Source of the DNA: DATGHS01 sp035307785
GTDB taxonomy: Bacteria; Planctomycetota; Planctomycetia; Gemmatales; Gemmataceae
NCBI GenBank assembly: GCA_035307785.1
Contig: DATGHS010000023.1
Coordinates: forward strand, 1 to 64,000
Length of the DNA: 64,000 nucleotides
Direction of reading: 5' to 3'
The notes under the pieces are model-generated. The model did no database searches. It had not been told where the DNA came from and saw only the letters and a list, made by a program, of their open reading frames with translations. Both the position numbers and the translations under genes were made by a program. Shown one piece after another: positions 7,445-15,428 of the stretch (positions within the stretch are counted from its first letter, which is position 1; each line of letters begins with the position of its first letter).

Positions 7445-8673
7445 GCGAAACCATTCTGATTGTCGATGACGAAGAGCCGGTCCGCCGCACGTTCACCGAC
7501 TGGCTTTCGCACAGTGGGCTCGATTGCCGGCTTCTGGTGGCCGGCGATGCCGAATCGGCCCTCAAACACGCGAATTCGCAACCGATCGACCTCGCCATTC
7601 TGGATTGGAACCTCGGCTCCGGATCCGACGGCCTCCAACTACTCGAAGACTTGTCGCTCTTCCATCCCGATGTCGTCGCGATTTTGGTCACCGGCTTCGC
7701 CCATCAGGCCACGCCGCTCGATGCCCTGCGCATGGGCGTGCGCGATTATCTCGACAAGAACCAAGACCTGAATCGCGATACCTTCCTGGCTTCCGTGCGC
7801 AAGCAACTGGAGCGAATCATCCCGGCCAAGCGGCAGCGCGCATTCAACCAGAGCTTGAAGGAATTCCGCACCGCGGTGGAGAAGATTCTGCCGCTCGTGC
7901 AAGCGACCTCCGCCCTCAACAACCCGGTGCCGTTGCCGCAAGCCATCGGCAGCCTGTTCCGCTTTGTGCTGCGCACTACGGGAGCGGTCGATGGCGTGTT
8001 GGTGGTGCGCTTTCTGAGCGACGGAACTGCGGATGAACGCTACCTGGCCTACGACGCCAACGGAACTGCTCTGCCCGATAAACTCGTTCCATTCGCCAAC
8101 ACGATTGCCGCCACGGCCGTGAGCATGCAGGAGCCGTGCCTGATGAACCGGCTGGAAGAAGCGGCCGGCTCCATGGAGTTTCAACCCTTCGAGAAAAATC
8201 ACAAATCGGTGTTGGCCGCGCCGCTCCAAGTCGGGCCGGGGCTGCACGTGGTCATGGAGCTTTTCGACAAGCAATTCACCGTCGATGATCGCCGCATCGC
8301 GCTGGCTGCTGCGGATTTCGGTGGTGAAATTCTCCGGCAAGCGCTGGCCGAGCGGCAGGATCATCAACTTTTGTTCGGCGCTATTGAGGCCGCCTTGCAA
8401 GCGACTGAAAAACTTGCTTCGGCCCCATTGCCGAGTGAACCAGCGCTGGAAAAACCGCCGCCCACCGAGGTCATGGACAAGCTCCGGCAGGGCCTGGCCC
8501 AAGCCGTCGAGCCGGCCGTCGATTCTGAAACTTCATTGAAACTGGCCGAAGCCGTGCGCGTGCTGGCCCTTCGCCACGGCCCCGCAGCTGTGCAACACTG
8601 CATTCGCCTCGTGCAGGACCTGCGCGAGCTGTTGGATGCCGTGACGGGGCAGGACGGCAAGGCGACCGGTTGA
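7441..8673 (+). CDS. response regulator with receiver domain and GAF-like region
   Basis: The 410-residue protein starts with a complete receiver domain: acidic pair D10/E11, phospho-acceptor D55 in LAILDWN, T84 and K106 in DYLDKNQD. A helical linker follows, then at about residues 165-300 a region (VVRFLSDGTADERYLAY, ... SVLAAPLQVGPGLHVVMELF) that looks like a GAF sensory domain. The C-terminal 100 residues are proline-rich and then helical, with no DNA-binding motif that I can see. It is therefore likely a signalling or adaptor regulator rather than a transcription factor. It is coupled to the zinc-ribbon gene; no histidine kinase gene is adjacent. Confidence 0.85.
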   Translation: MSETILIVDDEEPVRRTFTDWLSHSGLDCRLLVAGDAESALKHANSQPIDLAILDWNLGSGSDGLQLLEDLSLFHPDVVAILVTGFAHQATPLDALRMGVRDYLDKNQDLNRDTFLASVRKQLERIIPAKRQRAFNQSLKEFRTAVEKILPLVQATSALNNPVPLPQAIGSLFRFVLRTTGAVDGVLVVRFLSDGTADERYLAYDANGTALPDKLVPFANTIAATAVSMQEPCLMNRLEEAAGSMEFQPFEKNHKSVLAAPLQVGPGLHVVMELFDKQFTVDDRRIALAAADFGGEILRQALAERQDHQLLFGAIEAALQATEKLASAPLPSEPALEKPPPTEVMDKLRQGLAQAVEPAVDSETSLKLAEAVRVLALRHGPAAVQHCIRLVQDLRELLDAVTGQDGKATG

Positions 8674-8677
8674 TGGC

Positions 8678-8706
8678 GTGACAAGGTGACAAGGTGACAA
8701 GGTGAT
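8678..8706. repeat. short tandem repeat, 3.6 copies of an 8-base unit
   Basis: Unit GTGACAAG repeats three times and is followed by GTGAT, directly after the response regulator stop. The short perfect array could change length by slippage, but it lies outside coding sequence. Confidence 0.85.
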
Positions 8707-8796
8707 ATTGAAGTCATCAAATGAGCAGGCGCGAACGGCGAATTGCACTTGTGGCCATAAATGCGTTGTACCACTGACCACTGACCAGGTAATTCC

Positions 8797-9258
8797 ATGA
8801 GCTACGACCCACAGGATGATTACGTTCGCGAAGAGGCCCCGCGTCCACGAAAAGGCTGGCTGGCCCGCAACTGGTTTTGGAGCCTGCCGATCGGGTGCCT
8901 GGTAGTGATCGCTGTATGCGGCGGGCTGGTGGGCGGAATCGCCTACATGGGATTGAACATTATCAAGACATCGCAGCCTTACACCGATGCCGTCAACAAA
9001 GCGAAAGCAGACCCGGCCGTGCAGGCCGCGCTCGGCAACCCGGTCGAAGCCGGCTGGATGATGAATGGCTCGGTCAACCAGACGAACAACAACGGCGTCA
9101 AAAGTGGCGATGCCGACCTAACCGTTCCTCTCACTGGCCCGAAGGGCTCCGGCAATGTGCACGTCGTGGGCAAGGTGGTCAACAACAACTGGGAGTATTC
9201 GAAGCTGGAAGTCACCATCGACGGCACCGGGCAAAAGATCGATCTCCGGCCGCAGTAA
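8797..9258 (+). CDS. Coa1-like single-pass membrane protein
   Basis: This 153-residue protein has a basic cytoplasmic N-terminus (PRPRKGWLARNWFWS), one membrane segment at about residues 30-50 (LPIGCLVVIAVCGGLVGGIAY), and an external domain. That domain begins QPYTDAVNKAKADPAVQAALGNPVEAGWMM, which resembles the family named for cytochrome oxidase assembly factor Coa1. Bacterial members are common in planctomycetes and their role is not established, so the link to oxidase assembly is weak. No oxidase genes lie nearby. Translation starts at ATG 8797 in weak ribosome-binding context. Confidence 0.7.
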   Translation: MSYDPQDDYVREEAPRPRKGWLARNWFWSLPIGCLVVIAVCGGLVGGIAYMGLNIIKTSQPYTDAVNKAKADPAVQAALGNPVEAGWMMNGSVNQTNNNGVKSGDADLTVPLTGPKGSGNVHVVGKVVNNNWEYSKLEVTIDGTGQKIDLRPQ

Positions 9259-9414
9259 ATTGGCCGGTTAACCGACGTCAAATATTGCGGTTCCATTCCG
9301 GCTAATGACATTCCGTTTGCCCCACTTTCTGGAAATCCAAACGCACGCGGCGGCCGTCCCCATAATTGGGGGCGCTAACTCGCCCTTGAGTCCAATCAGG
9401 AAAGTGAGGCACAA

Positions 9415-9867
9415 ATGAAAACGAAGCGTTTCTTGTTCCCGATTATTGCCGCAGGGTTCCTGGTCATTGATGGCTCAGCTTTCGCCAAGCGCGTCAATCA
9501 CGATGTGACTCCGGCGAACATCGACAAGATGCCGTTCACGGCCACGGTCAAAGTGAAAGACGTGGGCAAGATGAAGGAATTTGAAATCACGATCAAAGAC
9601 ATCAAAGGGACCATCGTGAACCCGACGAAAGCATCGGCCCCCGGCGGCTGGCTGGAAGTCGTGGTCGATGGCAAGGCAGTTGTTCCGCCTGCGGTCAAGA
9701 AAACGGAAAAAGGCGGCGTGTTCACCTTCACCTTCCAGCTTTCGCCGGAACAAGCGCAAGGGGCGCGCTTCGCCTTTGTGGAAGACGCCGCCGACTGGGA
9801 GAAGCCATTCCCGAGCAACGGGAATTACTACCAGTTCATGCTGCAAGAGTTTATGGGGAAGAAGTGA
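9415..9867 (+). CDS. secreted protein of unknown function
   Basis: The 150-residue product has a signal peptide (MKTKRFLFPIIAAGFLVIDGSAFA, cleavage near residue 24). The mature part has regular beta-strand character: FTATVKVKDVGKMKEFEITIKDIKG and GVFTFTFQLSPEQAQGARFAF. It contains no cysteines or recognisable catalytic motifs and resembles an immunoglobulin-like or lipocalin-like periplasmic protein. AGGAAAG precedes the ATG. The gene stands alone between a membrane protein and a 64-base palindrome. Confidence 0.75.
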   Translation: MKTKRFLFPIIAAGFLVIDGSAFAKRVNHDVTPANIDKMPFTATVKVKDVGKMKEFEITIKDIKGTIVNPTKASAPGGWLEVVVDGKAVVPPAVKKTEKGGVFTFTFQLSPEQAQGARFAFVEDAADWEKPFPSNGNYYQFMLQEFMGKK

Positions 9868-9884
9868 TCGGAGCCGGGAGATCG

Positions 9885-9948
9885 GAGCCGGGAGCGCGAG
9901 CGACCGGATGTTGGACGTCCAACATCCGGTCGCTCGCGCTCCCGGCTC
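9885..9948. repeat. 64-base perfect palindrome
   Basis: Positions 9885-9916 and 9917-9948 are exact reverse complements with no spacer (centre GGAC/GTCC). A partial copy of the outer end, ATCGGAGCCGGGAG, is repeated just upstream. The element follows the stop at 9867 and precedes the next start at 9969, so it could act as a terminator hairpin or as a mobile palindrome. Confidence 0.85.
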
Positions 9949-9968
9949 AATTCAACTAGGATTTCCGC

Positions 9969-10892
9969 ATGGTCAAATCCCCCGCCACGCAGCAGAGTTG
10001 GTTCTGGGCCATGCTCATGGGCTCGGGCATGCTCGGCGGCGGGATTCTGGCGCTGGTCATCGCCGCCACCCGCGTAGTGCTGCCATACGACGAGCAGTTT
10101 GTGGGCATGACGCGGCAGCAGCTTATCGAAGTCAATTCGCGCCTCCTGGCATTCATGGCCCACGACCGTGTGTCACTGGCCGGCACCATGATCGGCGTGG
10201 GCGTGTTGTATGTGCAGCTTTCGGTCTTCGGCATTCGCTTTGGCTATGCCGGGGCCCGGCAGGCCGTGCTGATCTCGGCCTTCGCTGGGTTCGCGAGCTT
10301 TTTTCTGTTTCTGGGCTTCGGCTACTTCGATCCGTTTCACGCCTTTGTAACCGCGATTTTGTTTCCTTTCTTGTTGCTGACCTTATTCGGCAGCCTGGGA
10401 TCGCACGATCGGACCATTACGACCGAAAGGACCTATGCGAAACAACCGCTTTTGGCAAAGCTAGGTCAATGGTTGCTGGTGGCACATGGCGTGGCATTAT
10501 GCCTGGCTGGTGCCATCATCTCCAGCGTGGGTTGCACGACCGTGTTTGTGCCGGAAGATCTGCATTTCATGCACACGACGGCGGAGGCGATCACCTGGGC
10601 CAATCCGCGATTGCTTCCCCTGGTGGCCCACGATCGCGCCACCTTCGGCGGCATGCTGCTGTCCAGCGGCATCGCCATGGCCTGGTCGGCCTGGCGCGGC
10701 TATGGCCCAGGCCGGCGGTGGCTTTGGGTCATGTACCTCGCGGCCGGCTTGCCGGCATACATCTGTGCCATCGGCGTGCATATCGTGGTGGGCTACCACG
10801 ATTGGTGGCATCTCACGCCGGCGCTTGCCGGCTGCTCGATTTGGGGCCTGGGCGTGCTGCTTTCCTACCGCTATCTTTGCGAACGCTCCTAA
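9969..10892 (+). CDS. polytopic membrane protein with internal duplication
   Basis: This 307-residue protein is mostly hydrophobic, with roughly eight membrane segments. The two halves are related: LAFMAHDRVSLAGTMIGVG in the first half and LPLVAHDRATFGGMLLSSG in the second, each preceded by an (N/S)xRLL segment and followed by an aromatic helix ending in a GY(A/G)GA/PGR loop. The repeated AHDR-x4-G-x3-(S/G)G suggests paired conserved polar sites, perhaps for a cofactor or ion. I cannot assign a function. The gene is convergent with the next one; its stop is immediately adjacent to the neighbour's stop. Confidence 0.75.
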   Translation: MVKSPATQQSWFWAMLMGSGMLGGGILALVIAATRVVLPYDEQFVGMTRQQLIEVNSRLLAFMAHDRVSLAGTMIGVGVLYVQLSVFGIRFGYAGARQAVLISAFAGFASFFLFLGFGYFDPFHAFVTAILFPFLLLTLFGSLGSHDRTITTERTYAKQPLLAKLGQWLLVAHGVALCLAGAIISSVGCTTVFVPEDLHFMHTTAEAITWANPRLLPLVAHDRATFGGMLLSSGIAMAWSAWRGYGPGRRWLWVMYLAAGLPAYICAIGVHIVVGYHDWWHLTPALAGCSIWGLGVLLSYRYLCERS

Positions 10893-11342
10893 TCATGGCC
10901 GGATTTGAATCGGCGGACCTTTTTTCCAATTCGGGCTGAAGCGCTGCTTCTGAAAATCGCGCGTCCAGTCTATACATTTCGACGCGATGATCACCAGAAT
11001 GATCGCCACAATCACGGCCACGATGGCAACCACAGTCCCGCCCATTGCAAGCCCTAACGGCTGCCGGCGAAGAAAGGTGGAGATAACTCCAACAATGCCG
11101 CAGACCAAAGCGAAGATTGCCAGGCCCAAAAGTCCGCCGGTGGACGCTTCCGTGGCGGTCACGCCGAGATCCAGGTCGCTCGATTGCAGATAGTCGTTGT
11201 TGGCAGCGCCCGCCATCGCCCCGAAGAACGACATCACCATGATGGGGAAGAGGACGATCACCAGCGCGCCGATGAGCAGCGCGGAGAGTCCCCACTGGCC
11301 GGAATGGGTGCCTCCCGTCGTCGGGTTCGATTCGTTTGACAT
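10893..11342 (-). CDS. membrane protein of unknown function
   Basis: The 149-residue product has three to four hydrophobic segments (ALLIGALVIVLFPIMVMSFFG, GLLGLAIFALVCGIVGVISTFL, LAMGGTVVAIVAVIVAIILVIIA), a polar N-terminus (MSNESNPTTGGTHSGQWG) and a basic C-terminal tail. Architecture is that of small planctomycete membrane proteins without an assigned role. Its stop abuts the convergent gene. A REP-like palindrome follows within 20 bases of its start. Confidence 0.7.
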   Translation of the reverse strand: MSNESNPTTGGTHSGQWGLSALLIGALVIVLFPIMVMSFFGAMAGAANNDYLQSSDLDLGVTATEASTGGLLGLAIFALVCGIVGVISTFLRRQPLGLAMGGTVVAIVAVIVAIILVIIASKCIDWTRDFQKQRFSPNWKKGPPIQIRP

Positions 11343-11358
11343 GGAGATCTCACTTTAT

Positions 11359-11415
11359 GAGCCCGCAGCGCAAGCAAGGGAGAGACCGTTACGCCCTCGC
11401 TTGCGCTGCGGGTTC
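11359..11415. repeat. REP-like palindrome, copy 1
   Basis: Arms 11359-11380 and 11394-11415 are 22 bases with two mismatches and share the core CCCGCAGCGCAAGC. It belongs to the same family as the palindromes beside the RAYT gene. It lies between two minus-strand genes. Confidence 0.85.
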
Positions 11416-11425
11416 ACGAATTTGT

Positions 11426-12766
11426 CTACTTCCCTCCCGCCACCCGCACTTGCGTGGAGAGCGAACATTTGCCGCCTTCGCATTCGTACTCTGCTTCACC
11501 GAAGAAAGCACGAAATCCCTTCGCCGGCGGCTCCACGAAACCGAGAATCAGCTTGCCGTCAGGCCCGATCTCTGCCTCTTTTTCCTTCCACGTCGATTTG
11601 CGGAAGTCTTTCGTATCGGAATCGATGACCCAGAGCCGGGCGGCTTTCGGCTTGGTATCGGTCGTGATTGTCAGGCGCAGCTGATTGGCGACATCGGCAT
11701 GCCGCCAGGTCATTTTCGGCAAAGGCTTATCTTCAATCTGAGACTTGGCGAAGACCGAAATGGCCGCGACCGCCCGATTGGCAAAGTCCTTCGTGCCGTT
11801 GGTCACTTGCCGCAAATCATGCCCGGCATTCGGCACGATGAGCACGTACTTGTCGCCCTTCAAGTCGTCCCAATACAGGTTCAGCGCATCGACGGTCCAG
11901 TACGGATCGTTGCCGCCGTTGACCAGCAACTTCGGCTTGTTCAGGCGTTCGAGATAAAAATACGGGTCGATCATCTTCCATAGTTTTTGCGCTTCCGGCG
12001 TATCGGGCGCCGGCACGAGTTTGCGTTCGACGTAATCGTGAATCTGTTCGCTGGGTTGGCCGAACATTTCCAGTTGATGCTTCATCTGCGGGTGCATGTT
12101 CAGCGTGTCGATGACCAGGGGAGCGATGGCTTTCACGCGTTCGTCGGCCGCGCCAGTCAGCCACGATGTCCAGCCGCGCTTGGAACCGCCGGTGACGACG
12201 AACTGCTTGAGCGGCTTCTGCCATTCCTTGTCGCTGAATGCTTGCAGCGCGTCCATCGCCCGCACCAGGCTCTTGACCATTGGGAAGAGCAATGGCCAGC
12301 TATCATCCTTGCCGCCGCCTTCAAGGAAGCGCACGAAGGTCTCGGCAATCAGGCCGTCTTCCGTCTTGCCATAGATCGGCTGGTTCGGGATGTCGAACAG
12401 GAACGCGATGGGGTGACCGATGCGCCGCGACAGTTCGAGGGCCAGCACCTGGTTGGAAGTGCTGGGCCCGCCGCCGGTGTTGTAGATGAGCATGGTGTCA
12501 GCCAGCACCGCATCCTTCGGCTGATACACCTGAAGCCGGTGCTTCCAGACGATGCCTTGCCAGGTCTGCGAGACGAGGTCGAGATTGTACACCTTGCCCT
12601 GCGCGCTTTCCTGGGTGTCTTTGAGCTTCCAGGAGAAGGTGGGGTCGGGTTTCTTCACGTAGCCGAGCAAGCCGCCATTCGCCCCGCCGGGAACTTCGGC
12701 ATAGGCGAAGAACGGAACGAAGAAAAAACAACCGGCAACGACGAAAAGATGCAGGCGATGAATCAT
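11426..12766 (-). CDS. PhoPQ-activated pathogenicity-related (PqaA-type) secreted alpha/beta hydrolase
   Basis: The 446-residue product begins with a signal peptide (MIHRLHLFVVAGCFFFVPFFAYA) and matches the PhoPQ-activated pathogenicity-related family of alpha/beta hydrolases. Visible elements are the substrate-cradle segment SQTWQGIVWKHRLQVYQP, the nucleophile elbow VTGGSKRGW, NGGNDPYW, and PNAGHDLR with a likely catalytic histidine. A C-terminal beta domain follows (ITTDTKPKAARLWV). I start at ATG 12766 because GGAGCACC precedes it and a signal peptide begins there. Substrate is unknown. The gene is flanked on both sides by REP-like palindromes. Confidence 0.87.
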   Translation of the reverse strand: MIHRLHLFVVAGCFFFVPFFAYAEVPGGANGGLLGYVKKPDPTFSWKLKDTQESAQGKVYNLDLVSQTWQGIVWKHRLQVYQPKDAVLADTMLIYNTGGGPSTSNQVLALELSRRIGHPIAFLFDIPNQPIYGKTEDGLIAETFVRFLEGGGKDDSWPLLFPMVKSLVRAMDALQAFSDKEWQKPLKQFVVTGGSKRGWTSWLTGAADERVKAIAPLVIDTLNMHPQMKHQLEMFGQPSEQIHDYVERKLVPAPDTPEAQKLWKMIDPYFYLERLNKPKLLVNGGNDPYWTVDALNLYWDDLKGDKYVLIVPNAGHDLRQVTNGTKDFANRAVAAISVFAKSQIEDKPLPKMTWRHADVANQLRLTITTDTKPKAARLWVIDSDTKDFRKSTWKEKEAEIGPDGKLILGFVEPPAKGFRAFFGEAEYECEGGKCSLSTQVRVAGGK

Positions 12767-12810
12767 GAAGGTGCTCCGAGATTGAAGAAAGGGATGACAC
12801 TGGTGTATAT

Positions 12811-12931
12811 GAGCACGCGGCGCAAGCAAGTGCGATCTGCCCACGCACTTGCTTGCGCTGCGTGCTTATTGCGCCGCGTGCTTATTGCGCTGCGTGCTTA
12901 TTGCGCCGCGTGCTTATTGCGCCGCGTGCTC
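12811..12931. repeat. REP-like palindrome, copy 2, plus four 16-base tandem repeats
   Basis: Arms 12811-12834 and 12844-12867 (GAGCACGCGGCGCAAGCAAG...) are near-perfect complements. They are followed by four tandem 16-base units (ATTGCGCCGCGTGCTT and one-base variants) at 12868-12931, which look like amplified copies of the arm end. The array runs into the stop codon of the RAYT gene at 12930-12932. Confidence 0.9.
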
Positions 12932-13406
12932 ATTGCCGCTCAAGAACATAAACCACGGCATTGGCCAAATACTCTTCCGACTCGATCAATCGCTTGTCTC
13001 CGCCTTCGGTAAACCAGTGCCGCCGGCCGGCCTTTTTCGCCACTTTCGCGACAAGACCGGCTGCATCGGATAGCTTCCGCGAACACCAGGCCTTGAATTG
13101 ATTCATCACTTCATCAGCATCGCGTTCGGCTGCCACGACGACATATATGTGATTGGACCGCACATTCACCGCATGCAAGACCCAGCCACGAATTCGGCAA
13201 TGATCGCGAATGGTCTTTTCCACGAGCGCGCGTTGTTCTTCGGTTAATATCACGGCCGGCTCTTTCATACGCTCCCGCATGTTTTGCTCGCGCTCCGGGT
13301 CAGGTGGCTTGACGCCGGCTTCGCCCCACTGCACCCAACCCCGCTCGTCCCCGTGTAACCAGGTGCCGTAAGTTGTCCATATGAGGTGGTATGCAATTAC
13401 AGTCAT
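12930..13406 (-). CDS. REP-associated transposase-like protein (RAYT, IS200-like Y1 superfamily)
   Basis: The 158-residue protein has the layout of REP-associated Y1 transposases: IAYHLIWTTYGTWLHGDERGW at the N-terminus, LTEEQRALVEKTI, then HAVNVRSNHIYVVVAAE, and a C-terminal LANAVVYVLERQ. Normal family members carry a His-hydrophobic-His metal site; here it reads HIY, and the helix expected to hold the nucleophile reads NQFKAWCSRKL with no Tyr. I use ATG 13406, preceded by GGGAG; an in-frame ATG at 13427 is possible. Palindromes of one family stand on both sides, as in REPtrons of other bacteria. It may be domesticated or inactive. Confidence 0.85.
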   Translation of the reverse strand: MTVIAYHLIWTTYGTWLHGDERGWVQWGEAGVKPPDPEREQNMRERMKEPAVILTEEQRALVEKTIRDHCRIRGWVLHAVNVRSNHIYVVVAAERDADEVMNQFKAWCSRKLSDAAGLVAKVAKKAGRRHWFTEGGDKRLIESEEYLANAVVYVLERQ

Positions 13407-13435
13407 GAGAATTTGCTCCCAACACACAGCGCCTC

Positions 13436-13490
13436 AGCACGCAGCGCAAGCAAGTGCGAACCCGTCGGGCACTTGCTTGCGCTGCGTGCT
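13436..13490. repeat. REP-like palindrome, copy 3
   Basis: Arms 13436-13457 and 13469-13490 (AGCACGCAGCGCAAGCAAGT...) are perfect 22-base complements with an 11-base loop. It lies just upstream of the RAYT start, on the opposite side from copy 2. Confidence 0.9.
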
Positions 13491-13642
13491 CGGAATGCAC
13501 GCAGCTGCGCGTGTTATATCATTTCCCCGCCTCCACAATCCGAATCTCCTCCTCCGTCAGCCCGTAAAGCTCATATACCAGCGCGTCGATCTGGCGGTCG
13601 GTGGCGTCAATCTGCGCTTGCAGCGCCGCCTGATCACTCGGC

Positions 13643-13670
13643 GTCCGAGCACGCTGCGCCAGCAAGTGCA
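13643..13670. repeat. half copy of the REP arm inside the restriction gene
   Basis: Twenty-eight bases match the left arm of the palindrome at 15364 at 25 of 28 positions (GTCCGAGCACGCTGCGCCAG...). No complementary arm follows. It lies in frame in the stretch encoding LLAQRARTP. It may be a remnant or a coincidence. Confidence 0.5.
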
Positions 13671-15363
13671 ACTCCAGCATCTGCTCCACCAACGCCACCA
13701 TGCGGTCGTGCCGCGATTTGTCGGCGGGGGAGGAGAAGTCGATGACGCGGATGGGGGCTTGTGAGACGCCCTTGGCGCTAAACTCTACATAGCCGGAGAG
13801 TTTGGGAGGGCAAAGGCCTTTCAAGACATAGCTGACCAGCCGAGAGTTCATTAGGCCTAGAAAGTAATTCAATTCGTGGGATTTCGCATCTTCGATGATT
13901 ATCGCGGGACACCGAGCACCGTCGAAGGCTGTATTTGGCTGCAAAAGGCCAACCCTACATGTTTTGGCGATACCGCGCAGCACGAGCTTTTGAGCGTGAA
14001 TGTGATAGTAGGAGCCAGCGCGCAAGTGGCGGTACCAGTCAGCGCCAGTCGCGTAAAGGCGCCGGCTGTCTTCTCGCCGGCGCAAATCGTCCTTATAGGC
14101 GGATAGGTGTTTATGAACGTTCGGAAAGCCGGAACGCAATTCAGATTCGGCCAGCAATTCTGGAGTGCCGTCTTGCCCTTCCCGGTATGGGTAAATGATC
14201 AAGCACCCGGGCTTCGTCACACTATACCTTTCGATGTCCCCGCCGCGCATTGCGTACGGCAATAGGAGTTTTCTTTCGAGTTTGAGCTTCTTAGCATCTG
14301 CCAGCGAAACGACGAAGGCTGCTATCATGCCGCTCTTTGTTCCGATATAGGCTTTGCCAAAAGTACTCAGGGGAGCGATCGGTACATTCCTCGCGCGTAG
14401 CAACTCGACAAGGTTCACGGTAGAGAAGTTCCAAGGTCCGTCAGGCAGGCGCTCCACGGGGAAATCCGTCGACTCGACCGCCTCGATATCGGTGAGGTTG
14501 AGTTGCCCGGGCGAGTTAATTCGCTTGTGTTTGAGCATGACAGCGCGGGTAGGGCTCAATATGAAATTGGCAGGATAGGTGCTCGCGGACTGAAATACCG
14601 GCAGACTTCCGAAATCCACTATTTCTAATAGGCGGCCGTCGCGCAGCATCCTGCGCATGTTTGCACCATAATTGGTGCTCAGCCACTGTGAAGTGCATAT
14701 GAATCCGGCAAAGCCACCCGATCTCGTAAGTTGCAAACCCCGCTCCAAGAAGACCAATGATAAATCGACTTTGCTTGTCGGACCTTCAAATCTCCGGTAG
14801 ATATAGCGAGCCTCCTCCTCGGAAATTCTCTGGATCCGCACATACGGCGGATTCCCAATCACCACATCAAACCCGCCGGCCTTCATGATCTTCGGGAAAT
14901 TCGCGTTCCAGTCGAAGACGTTGATGCGGTATTTCTCCTCGTCGTCGAAGAGGCTGCGGTCCTGGCCGTCGTAGAAATCCGGGCCGATGAGCGAGTTGCC
15001 GCACTTGATGTTGTTGGCCAGGTCCGGCAGGGCGCGCTCGAAGCCGGCGTACAGGTGGCGTTCGAGCGTTTGCTTCGATTCGCCTTCCAGCACCTTCAGC
15101 AGCAGCGAGAGCTTGGTCACTTCCACGGCCTGCGGGTCGATGTCCACGCCGTAGATGTTGGCCTTGAGGATGCGCTTCTTCTCGGCGGTGGTCAGCCGCC
15201 AGACGCCGCCGGGGCCGGCGTAGATTTCCTTGGCGTGCTTTTCGGCCCCGTCGCGCACGTACCAGTCGCGGTGCCAGTCGAGCAAGTACTGGTAGGCGCC
15301 GAGCAGGAAGGAGCCGGAGCCGCAGGCGGGATCGAGGATGCGGAGTTTCGAGCAGGCAGCGGG

Positions 15364-15428
15364 GTCCGAGCACGCAGCGCAAGCAAGTGCGGGGGGGCGC
15401 CGCACTTGCTTGCGCTGCGTGCTCGGAC
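15364..15428. repeat. REP-like palindrome, copy 4, inserted in coding sequence
   Basis: Perfect 28-base arms at 15364-15391 and 15401-15428 enclose a nine-base G-rich loop. It sits inside the type IIG gene between segments that are contiguous in intact relatives, and it shifts the frame. It is the longest and best-preserved member of the family here, suggesting recent insertion. Confidence 0.93.

Noticed and set aside
12868..12931. Possible CRISPR array
   Set aside because: The 16-base units are directly adjacent without spacers, and no cas genes are present.
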